A DNA stretch of 64,000 nucleotides from Musa acuminata AAA Group (lineage: Eukaryota; Streptophyta; Magnoliopsida; Zingiberales; Musaceae), in NCBI RefSeq assembly GCF_036884655.1, contig NC_088345.1:17665001-17729000 (forward strand), in the 5' to 3' direction. Positions within the stretch are counted from its first letter, which is position 1, and every line of letters starts with the position of its first letter. Under the pieces are notes generated by a model, which did no database searches, was not told where the DNA came from, and worked only from the letters and a program-made list of their open reading frames with translations. The position numbers and the translations under genes were made by a program. This document shows, in pieces, positions 56,501 to 64,000 of this stretch.

Positions 56501-57497
56501 CCAATGATGTCGGCTGTGCCATAGTTGCCCATCTTGACAACACCAAAGTTTCCAGACCTGTATGTAGCAAAAAACTCTCTCCGAGGTGTAGCATGAGACG
56601 AAGCACCTATGTCAATCACCCACTCAAGATCCTGACACACACAAGAAAAAATATCATCAGAAGGAGACAAAATCAAATAATCACCACCCTGCACTGTAGC
56701 TGTAATATTATCCTTTGACTTTGTAGACTCCACTTCTTTTCCCTTTTTCTTGTTCTTCTTAGGTTGCTTACATTGGTTCTTGTAATGTCCTTTCTCACCA
56801 CAGTTATAGCAAACAATATCTTTTCTTGATCTTGACTTGCTCCTACCCATACGTGAACTGCTTCTAGACTTTGACCTTCCTCTGTTCTCTGAGATAAGTG
56901 CTTGTGAATCATTATGAGATGTTGTCGAACTCTTTCTTCTCAACTCCTCATTCAACAAACTGCTTGTTACTTGACTCATAGTGACAATACCATCTGACGC
57001 AGAATTACTAAGAGAAACCACCAGTGTCTCCCAACTTTCTGGTAATGAACTAAGAAGTAACAATGCCTGCAACTCATCATCAAGAGACATTTTCATAGAG
57101 GATAACTGGTTAGTAATAGTCTGCATTTCATTCAAATGCTCAGCAATAGAAGCACCCTCTCTATATTTTAGGTTCACAAGTTTTCTGATAAAAAAGCTTT
57201 GTTGCCAGCTGTTTTTCTTTCATAGATACTTTCCAATTATTTCCAAAGAGAATATGCAAAAATTTCAGTAGAAACATGGTAAATGACACTATCATCAAGC
57301 CACTGTCTAATAAACCCAATTGTTTTTCAATCTAACCTCTTCCACTCATTATCTATCATAGTTGTAGGTTTTGCACTATCCTCTTGCAAAGGTCCATACA
57401 AATCTATGCAATACAAGAGATCTTCCATTCTTGGTTTCCATATCATCCAATTGTTTCCATTCAAACTAATCATGCGAGAAACATTACTGGCCTCCAT
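53518..57497 (-). pseudogene. gag-pol polyprotein of element G (Tnt1-like), five stops and one frameshift
   Basis: The ATG at 57497 opens MEASNVSRMISLNGNNWMIW. A stop at 57327 and a frameshift lie before 57177; from there a single frame runs to a stop at 53518. In order: gag end with intact zinc knuckle CYNCGEKGHYKNQC; protease (VIDIGASSHATP, with DTG changed to DIG); integrase zinc part (HRRLGHMSKKG ... CIDCLAGKQHR) and catalytic D-D-E (YTDVCGP, RSDNGGEY, HNAIAERMNR); RT with intact active site LYVDDML; RNase H with [16 protein letters not shown] and YCDSQSAI; and the end block ADMLTKTLPKER. In-frame stops at 55558, 55303, 55240, 53923 and 53620 are single-base changes. Expected product would be a cytoplasmic particle polyprotein; this copy cannot make it. 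Confidence 0.94.
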
Positions 57498-57530
57498 GTT
57501 CAAATACAAAAATTAAATTGCCAAAACTCC

Positions 57531-57542
57531 GCTCTGATACCA
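57531..57542 (-). other. Primer binding site of element G
   Basis: GCTCTGATACCA on the plus strand, complement of TGGTATCAGAGC, two bases before the 5' LTR. Confidence 0.92.
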
Positions 57543-57544
57543 GT

Positions 57545-58143
57545 TGATGGGGATATAAAGAGGAATAACCTTTTGTATATGAACAAATACTAGAAGACCA
57601 TAATACGCAGCAGTATAAAATGGAAACACAATCAAACAGAACACCAAGATATACGTGGAAAACTCCTTAAATGTGAAGGGTAAAAACCACGGGGCAAACT
57701 AGAGATAATCCACTATGAGAATAATGAATATACAAATCTCAATCTCTTTGCCCAAAACCCTAGCAACAACCACAAGAGAATAACTGGGATATAAGGATCA
57801 CGTCACTACCCACAATATCTAAAACCTCCCCAAGTTATCATAGCAAGAGTCTACTGTAGATTTGATCTAACCTGAGATGAGAACACTACTAGATGATTGA
57901 GAACAGTCTCTCTGTGTTGTCCTTATCTTCTTCCCTTTCTTTCTCTTGTTGTTCTGCCTTGTTCTTCTCTCTTTGTTGCTACGAGGATGTCAACGTTGCT
58001 GCCTTTTTCTGCCTCTTTTCTGCATCTAAAACGCATCCCTCACACCCCTCTTATATTGATCTAGGGTTAGGTCAAAGGGGTGTGGGTTGTGGGCTGATAA
58101 GGCCCACCATGGGCTGAACCCACTTTGGGCTGCCAGCCCAACA
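57545..58143 (-). repeat. 5' LTR of element G (599 bp)
   Basis: Starts TGATGGGGATAT and ends GCCAGCCCAACA on the plus strand. About 11 bases shorter than the 3' LTR because of one short duplication there. Confidence 0.93.
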
Positions 58144-58148
58144 TGTGG

Positions 58149-58253
58149 CATAGTCTCCGAGACTGTGTCAGGCGGTGGTACCGCTAGTCTGGGCAGTTGT
58201 ACCACCCCTAGCAGGGTGCTAGGTGGTGGTACCGCCTAGATTGGCCGATGGTA
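58149..58253 (+). repeat. Third LTR of complex F, piece 2
   Basis: Continues the F LTR after G (GCATAGTCTCCGAGACTGTG, compare 40890-40912), entering the GC array, until element J interrupts it. Last five bases TGGTA (58249-58253) are J's target duplication. Confidence 0.87.
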
Positions 58254-58293
58254 TGAGAAGACCCTAAAGTATTATCGTCACTCTGATACCAAA
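58254..58293 (-). repeat. Extra LTR-end plus primer-site unit at the outer 3' end of J
   Basis: Plus-strand TGAGAAGACCCTAAAGT through CTCTGATACCAAA. It equals the LTR end joined to a primer binding site and lies between the target duplication and the full 3' LTR. Confidence 0.85.
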
Positions 58294-58691
58294 TGATAAG
58301 ACCCTAAAGTCTTATCGTGGAAGAAAGGGGAGAAATGGGAATGATAATGATCGCTTCGAGGGGATCGACCTCCTTGATCGCTTCGAGGGGATCGGCCCTC
58401 CTTGATTACTTCGAGGGGAACGACCCTCCTTGATCACTTTGAGGGGATCGACCTCCTAGGGTTTGTCCACAAAGTGGAATAACATTTCATTGATTGATTG
58501 ATTTCTCAAAAGAAAATGTTACATCACTATTTATAGAGTTCCACCTAGAGTCCATCAGGACTTGAACTCTAACAATAAATAAATATTAAATAAATCCCTT
58601 GACTCTAATTGAACCAAACTGACTCAATAAACAACTGAACTAAATAGACTTGATAAACATTATTCAAAAGCTTAGAAAAATGGTCCTAACA
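58294..58691 (-). repeat. 3' LTR of element J (398 bp)
   Basis: Runs from TGATAAGACC to TGGTCCTAACA on the plus strand. It holds four units of a repeat of about 28 bp (GATCGCTTCGAGGGGATCGA type) at about 58348-58452; the other LTR has three. TATA box (minus) at 58528-58535. Confidence 0.9.
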
Positions 58692-58912
58692 ATTCCTCAC
58701 TCTTCAAATCAGCCTTGTCCTCATGGTTGAGTAGCATTAATCTTAGGGAGCTTTTCTTTCAGCACTTCAGTCATAGGCTATCTATAATGCATCACAACCC
58801 GTTAATCAAGTAAGCATAGTCTCTACTTTTAGACAGTGTAAGCAATAGGTCGGTCTTTCAGAATAGTAATCATTGCAAGAAACTCCTAGCCTTTGCTATC
58901 ACAAGTTAAAAT

Positions 58913-59797
58913 TCATCCATTAATGATCTTTACTTCGAATATGTCACAATCTTCAATGTGGTGGGCTAGTTGGGCTGTAATTTTCCTATTTATAAAATTA
59001 TTAGTACTACATATATCAATCAAAATAGTGACAGGCTGATACTTCAAAGTTCCTCCAATTTTCATAGTTTGTGAATTAGTGTAGCCAGCCAATGCATGCA
59101 CTATATATGTGATGGCTTCAATATCTTCATCAGTTTTCACACCTTCATGATAGGAGTCTAACTCTTTTGCTTCCGGTTCCTCTCCAATTGGGTCAATCAT
59201 CAGAAGTTGCCCTTATTTACATCGGTACTCCATACTCCACTTTTCATCATAGTACAAACCCTTTGCTGAATTTTTCTTGAGTTCTTCTTGGGTTAGTCCT
59301 CGGGTGTCAAGGCTTTGGTTGGGAATAGATGGGGTGGGTGGCTTACTGATCATCTGGTTGTTGTCACTTCTATTTCCATGATTTTTCCTATTGATTTTTT
59401 TCTCATGTAGATGTGCGAATGAGATCGCAACTATCATAGTGCGGGGTTGACGAGCCTTAACTTCACACCGGATCTCTAGAATAAGCCCTTCAATAAATGT
59501 ATCAAGAAGTTATCGTTCCGACCAATCTCTAGCTTGATTTGATAATCTTTCAAACCTACTCTGATATTCCAATACTATAGAAGTTTGACAAATTTTGGCC
59601 AGCTATCCATCCACCTTCACGTGTGAGTAGATGGTGTCATAATCTTGGGGCCCTTTTCCAATATTTTCATATATGTGCAACGTAGAACTTGAGCTCCCAC
59701 CTTGTTGAAATTTACTAAGGCTCCCCAGTAAGTCCTCTTTGAAATCATTAAGTATTTCTTGCAATCGGTTCTCAATTCTAATTTCCAATGCTTCCAT
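58913..59797 (-). pseudogene. Gypsy gag-protease fragments of element J
   Basis: Three pieces on the minus strand. 59797-59603 starts MEALEIRIENRLQEILNDFK, a gag N-terminal coiled region. 59437-59213 includes RGLTQEELKKNSAKGLYYDE and ends at RCK, the zinc-finger neighbourhood, with key Cys residues lost. 59200-58913 has MKIGGTLKYQPVTILIDICS followed by NNFI, the Ty3/Gypsy protease with the DTGS core changed to DICS. Stops and frameshifts separate them, and nothing of RT or integrase follows. The segment 58692-58912 is non-coding. Confidence 0.78.
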
Positions 59798-59879
59798 TTA
59801 TGCTTTCACTGATTTATCGGTGGTCATTTTGTAAGACTGCAAATCTATAATCTCAACTCTTGTTTCTATTGTCTAGTGA

Positions 59880-60877
59880 AAGGCATCCGCACTGTAGCTG
59901 CGAAGCTGTTGAGGAGGAAAAGGTGCTACCTGTGTTTCAGTCGCTGCGTGAGATGAGAGCGTCAGGGGCTGGAAGGCGACGACTACAATTGTTGTGACTC
60001 ACGAAAGCGATCGCTAAATAGTCAGGTTGAGGCTACGATGATGGCATCCGACAACTGCGGTAGTGGAAGCAGAGTAAGGGAGAGGCAGTGTTGAAGTGGA
60101 TGGGGTTGAGGTTGCAGTGGAGAATAGGAATCGACGGTGGCACTGCGGGAACAAAGGTAATCGGTGATTTGCCTTGTTTCTGTCACCAAAGTAAGGGAGA
60201 AGCTGCAAGGATCACGGTTGGGCGGTGAGCAGCGTTGTCACTAGCTAGGCAGTAGTAGCAACAGTGACGGTAGTTGGCATTCGCAGCAACAAGGGTACCC
60301 GCGATTGTGGTGTAGCTGGAAACAAGGGCAGCAAGGTGAGTTGCCTATGCTTGCTCTGTTTCAGTTATAAAAGATGCAGAGCAAGGGGAAGCGGCGGCTG
60401 GGAGGCGAGCAGCGATCATCGCACGATGGCTGGTAGTGGTGGTGGGTCGGCTGGGCAATGATGGTGCTCAAGGGGAAGAGGAGTGCTGGAGGAGGCACGA
60501 CTACGATTGACGAGGGGCTACGGCAATAGAGGAACTTTGTTTCTGCAATCACTGCAAGGAGGGGCTGCGGTAACCGACGGCTGTGGCTACAACCCGGGTG
60601 GTGGGCGGCACGATGGCGGACTAGGGCAGCGTCACCGATGGTATAAGCGGTGATGGGGTAATCCGCTGGTTGGGAAACGACACTAGTAGTCCTTCTCGTT
60701 CGATTGAGATGGGGAAGCGAGGAGGAGAGGTCGTTGGCCAAGTGGGGGCAGCGGTGGCGGTGGTGGCTACTAGCTGGGCAACAACGACGATAGTGGTGGT
60801 CCCTCGACCGGGAAGCAGCGGCGGCGGGTGGGCTTGCCAGAAGTAGGGGTCCGATAGGGGAAGCAGGGTTGGCTACG

Positions 60878-60908
<31 letters not shown>

Positions 60909-61118
60909 CTTCTTTCTTTCTTTCTTTCTTCTTCTTTTTTTTTTTTTCGAAGATGAAGATAACTGCAGCAAGGGGGCAGCGGCGGTGGTGGCAATTGTTG
61001 GCTGCAACACTGCAGCGAGAACGCCAAGGACGAAGAAATTTCCTCATATAATTTTATTTTTTGATAGCTACGACAACACTACAACGAGAACGCCAAGGAT
61101 CGCTGCTCTAATACGAAT
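59880..61118. other. Leader of element J: GC-rich, with a CTT microsatellite
   Basis: Non-coding stretch between gag and the primer site, rich in GGTGG and GGCGG words. A TTC/CTT repeat with a T run spans about 60879-60947; it creates a frame rich in Glu and Lys on the minus strand (within 60361-61047) that should not be taken as a gene. Confidence 0.65.
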
Positions 61119-61198
61119 TGATAAGACCCTAAAATCTTTTCGTCGCTCTGATACCAATTGATAAGACCCTAAAGTCTTATCGTCGCTCTGATACCAAA
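61119..61198 (-). repeat. Two tandem 40-bp LTR-end plus primer-site units beside the 5' LTR of J
   Basis: 61119-61158 and 61159-61198 each read TGATAAGACCCTAAA... CTCTGATACCAA. A third, degraded primer site (GCTCTAATACGA) precedes them at about 61104. Confidence 0.88.
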
Positions 61199-61571
61199 TG
61201 ATAAGACCCTAAAGTCTTATCATGGAAGAAAGGGGAGAAATGGGAATGATAATGATCGCTTCGAGGGGATCGACCTCCTTGACCGCTTCGAGGGGATCGA
61301 CCCTGCTTGATCACTTTGAGGGGATCGACCTCCTAGGGTTTGTCCATAGAGTGGAATAACATTTCATTGATTGATTGATTTCTCTAAAGAAAGGGTTACA
61401 TCACTATTTATAGAGTTCCATCTAGAGTCCATCAGGACCTGAACTCTAATAATAAATAAATATTAAATAAACCTCTACTTAACTCTAATTAAACTAAACT
61501 GACTCAATAAACAACTGAACTAAACAGACTCGATAAATATTATTCAAAAGCTTAGAAAAATGGTCCTAACA
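61199..61571 (-). repeat. 5' LTR of element J (373 bp)
   Basis: Same ends as 58294-58691, with three minisatellite units instead of four. TATA box (minus) at 61405-61412. Confidence 0.9.
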
Positions 61572-61576
61572 TGGTA

Positions 61577-62185
61577 TCGCCTAATGTTAAATTGACATTG
61601 GCGATGGTACCGCCCAGCGTAGGCAATGGTACCACCCGGAGCTAGGAAACCCGGGATGAGATGTTTTTAAGCTTTAAGTTTGAATCAACTTGAGACCTAT
61701 AAATACCCTTCTCATCCTTGGTTAAGAGACACAAGCACAGAGAGTTTAAAAGTAGAAAAACGCTATAGAAATCTCTTGTGAGAATCCTTCTCTAGTCTAA
61801 GTATTAGAATTCTGTAAGAGAGGAGTGAGTGCTTGTAAGGGTTGTATCTTAAACCCGGTAAAAAGAGAAGAGGGGTGTAAGAAGGAGGTTGATCTTCGCC
61901 TATTAAAGGAAGATCAAATAGTGGATGTCAGTGGCCTCGACGGAGTGGATGTAGGTCACGACAACCGAACCACTATAAAATTGGCGTGTTCTCTAGTTTG
62001 CATTTACTTCCTGCCATTTACATATTGCAAACTGAATCTTTTCTTGCCTACTACATTCACTTCATAAGCGTACGCTTTCAAAGTTAAGTTTCCAAAATCG
62101 GTTTTCATCAGAATCGATTTTCAACGTACGAAGGTTTTTGAAGACGTTATTTTACTACTATACTAATTCACTCCCGATCCTAACA
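61577..62185 (+). repeat. Third LTR of complex F, piece 3
   Basis: Continues the F LTR after J: end of the GC array, TATA box TATAAATA at 61698-61705, transcribed part, and the end CGATCCTAACA. The C run seen near the end of other LTRs is reduced here. Followed by AGTGT, the right target duplication of F. Confidence 0.88.
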
Positions 62186-62190
62186 AGTGT

Positions 62191-63766
62191 CAACTTGGCT
62201 AACACCTCTAAGGACAAGAGCAAGAATAGAAAATATAAATCTAGAAAGAATGAGGCTGATAAGGGTCCAATACAGGAGAAACAAAATAAGGTTGATACTT
62301 ATTTCTTCTACAAAAAATCTAGGCATTTGAAGAAGGACTGTGCCAAATATCACGCTTAGCGTGCTAAAAAAGGTATGTTCCTTACTTTAGTTTATTCTGA
62401 AGTTAATTTAACTTCAGTACCTAGAAATACTTGGTGGTTAGACTCCGGTGCAACTACTAATAACATTGTTTCAAAGCAGGGTTGCCTGAGCTACCGAAGG
62501 CCCAATGATGTTGAGAGATGCATTTATATGGAGGGTGAACAATCGGTAGATATGGAAGCTATAGGCACATTTAGATTATTATTGCGTACTAGATATTATT
62601 TGGATTTGAAAGAGACTTTTGTTATACTGTCATTTAGACGAAACTTAATTTTTGTTTCTTATTTAGACAAATATGGTTATTCTTGTTCATTTGAAAGCAA
62701 TCAGTTTACTTTGTCTTTAAATTCAAATGTGATTGGAACTGGTTTACTATAGCTTATGACAATCTATATTTGCTTGATACTATAGCATCTTATCATGAAT
62801 CCCTAAATGCGGAATTGCGAGGTATTAAACATAAAATTAAAAATTTGGGTGTATTATGGCATAAACATTTGGGTCACATCTCTAGAAATAAAGTTGAACG
62901 ACTTATGTCAGAAGGGGTTCTTGATCCCATTGACTTATTAGGTTTAGATGTTTATGTTGAATGCATTAAAGGCAAATAAACCAAAACTAAAAGATCAGGT
63001 GTATATAGAGCTACGAACATCTTAGAATTGATACATACAGATATTTGTAAGTCATTTCCTACACCTTCATGGTATGGTCAACAATACTTCATATCATTCA
63101 TAGACGATTACTCTAGATATGGATACCTGTATCTAATACATGAAAAATCTCAGTCTTTGGATATGTTCAAAGCATTTAAAGCTAAAGTTGAAAATCAACT
63201 TAGCAAAAGGATAAAAGTGTCAGATCTGACCATGAAGGGGAATATTATGGCAGAAATGACGACTCAAGTGAATAATGTTCAGGACCATTTGCTTTATACC
63301 TAGAGGAGTGTGGAATTGTCCCTCAGTATACAATACCAAGGTCACCTAGCATGAATGGTTTAGCTGAAAGATGAAACCATACACTTAAAGACATGGTAAG
63401 AAGTATGATAGTCACTCTGGGGAGAAGCAATAAAAACTGCAGCTTACATTCTTAATAGAGTACCATCTAAAGCAACTGCAAAAATACCTTATGAGCTTTG
63501 GACTGGGAGAAAACCTAGTCTAAAACACTTTGGTATATGGGGTTGTCTAACTGACGTAAGGCCTTACAGGCCTAATGAAAAGAAATTGGGATCTCGAACA
63601 GTAAGTAGTTACTTTATTGGTTATTCTGAGTGATCTAAGGGGTACAAATTTTATGATCCCAAATCAAAAAATATTTTTGAGACTAGTATTGCTACATTCT
63701 TTGAGGATATTGAGTTTGGGGGGAGAAATAATGTTAAAGACTTTACCTTTGAGGAGGAATTGGTTT
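62191..63766 (+). pseudogene. Element I: gag end, protease and integrase, broken
   Basis: Continues the gag of I with a Lys-rich stretch and a zinc knuckle reading YFFYKKSRHLKKDC, in which the first two Cys have become Tyr. After a stop, the protease NTWWLDSGATTN keeps the DSGA core (about 62430). The integrase zinc part (LWHKHLGHISRNKVERLM ... ECIKGK) is at 62857-62979 and the catalytic core starts HTDICKSF with YFISFIDDYSRYGYLY at 63028-63303. After that, frameshifts and stops break the core and the C-terminal part (CGIVPQYTIPRSPSMNG near 63310, then pieces such as WTGRKPSLKHF and PNEKKLGSRT). Nothing functional remains. Confidence 0.85.
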
Positions 63767-64000
63767 AGTCTGATTCAATTCATATAGTTACCACTAATGT
63801 GTTAAAATCAGTATCTCAAAAGGATATAGTCATTTCAACTCCCATACAGTAGAAGGATCATAAGGAACAAACTCAACATCCTCAAGAATCCATACTACAA
63901 GAGCCAAAGAACATGAAGAAAGTAGTGGTATAATGGAGAAAGTAGTGGTATAGATCTCGAGGTATTCTAAGATTATCACAAATGAGCTATATCGATAAGG
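63767..64000 (+). other. Element I, integrase-RT linker region
   Basis: Degenerate coding-like sequence with stops, rich in words encoding Gln, Pro and Glu, as in the linker before RT. The RT would start beyond the window. Confidence 0.5.

Larger units (their letters stand above)
45534..58143 (-). mobile_element. Element G: Tnt1-like Copia retrotransposon, nearly complete, interrupted by H
   Basis: Minus-strand element with short LTRs: 3' LTR 45534-46038 plus 53371-53475, 5' LTR 57545-58143. Primer binding site 57531-57542 and a polypurine tract (plus-strand ACCTCCCCCTTT, 53476-53487) are in place. Target duplication CGTGG/TGTGG (45529-45533, 58144-58148) differs by one C/T change. Gag-pol is in one long frame except for one frameshift and five stops, so it decayed recently. 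The motifs and domain order closely match the tobacco Tnt1 type (Tork lineage). Confidence 0.94.
58254..61571 (-). mobile_element. Element J: truncated Ty3/Gypsy element with gag-protease only
   Basis: Minus-strand element of 3318 bp. LTRs 58294-58691 and 61199-61571; primer binding site 61185-61196. Perfect target duplication TGGTA (58249-58253, 61572-61576). The interior holds gag and protease remains but no RT or integrase. A 40-bp unit made of the LTR's 3' end plus the primer site is repeated next to the 5' LTR (61119-61158, 61159-61198), and once more outside the 3' LTR (58254-58293), still inside the target duplication. Confidence 0.88.
39430..62185 (+). mobile_element. Complex F: SIRE-like gag-only element with three LTRs, interrupted by G and J
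   Basis: Order: truncated LTR 39430-39891, a scrap of interior 39892-40037, complete LTR 40038-41641, primer site 41644-41655, gag, AT-rich interior, and a third LTR in three pieces (44694-45533, 58149-58253, 61577-62185). Target duplication AGTAT/AGTGT (39425-39429, 62186-62190), one change apart, spans the whole complex, so the three LTRs behave as one unit. It probably arose by recombination between LTRs of neighbouring copies, then a deletion in the first. The GC array core here is GGTGGTACCACC. Confidence 0.85.
28329..64000 (+). mobile_element. Element I: old Copia retrotransposon, interrupted by D, a solo LTR and complex F; runs off the window
   Basis: Pieces in order: probable 5' LTR 28329-29084, leader 29085-30044, gag 38366-38898 and 39340-39429, then gag end, protease and integrase 62191-63766. 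The gaps are exactly filled by three insertions, each flanked by 5-bp target duplications. Joining the pieces gives a continuous gag reading across two of the insertion points, which shows that they belong together. RT and RNase H should lie right of the window. Many stops and frameshifts mark it as the oldest recognisable layer of the right nest. Confidence 0.85.

Noticed and set aside
60361..61047. 228-codon frame with Lys/Glu runs
   Set aside because: Created by a CTT microsatellite in the leader of J.

Overview
This window is plant nuclear DNA, most likely from a monocot. Apart from one host gene it is almost entirely nested LTR retrotransposons. The host gene is GC-rich, as monocot genes often are. 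The repeats are abundant Ty1/Copia elements of SIRE-like, Angela/Tork-like and Tnt1-like types, with one Ty3/Gypsy derivative. A banana-family (Musaceae) origin would fit, but that is an inference from repeat style, not something the sequence proves. Family and lineage names come from motifs and memory of the families; no search was run.

Left nest (1-7853): element A (+, SIRE-like, carries pol) ends at 4829. It sits in the LTR of a minus-strand element B (LTR remnant 4830-5677). B sits in the leader of a minus-strand element C (5' LTR 6132-7853). The rest of B and C lies left of the window.

Second nest (7896-23426): Copia element K (+), flanked by a perfect 5-bp duplication CATAG. Its 3' LTR is split by element E (16220-23190, minus), a gag-only element. 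K's leader holds the most unusual structure in the window: four consecutive hairpins with a conserved tip and covarying stems (10790-11102).

Host gene (25771-27981, minus): an intact intronless PPR protein of the DYW class, an organellar RNA-editing factor type. Retrotransposons lie close on both sides.

Right nest (28329 to the window end): an old Copia element I (+) has been interrupted three times. D (30045-38360, minus, gag-only, TSD CATAA) is in its leader. A solo LTR (38899-39334, TSD TATAA) and complex F (39430-62185, TSD AGTAT/AGTGT) are both in its gag. F has three LTRs and a broken gag. Its third LTR is split by G (45534-58143, minus, Tnt1-like, nearly complete pol) and by J (58254-61571, minus, truncated Gypsy, TSD TGGTA). 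G's own LTR is split by H (46039-53365, +, gag-only, intact gag). Removing the insertions restores the reading of I's gag.

D, E, F and H form one family. Each has long LTRs related to those of A, one gag gene of about 310-336 codons, and a long AT-rich stretch without pol. This is the architecture described in plants as TR-GAG elements. They would need reverse transcriptase and integrase in trans from A-like autonomous relatives; the copy of A seen here has a damaged RT active site.
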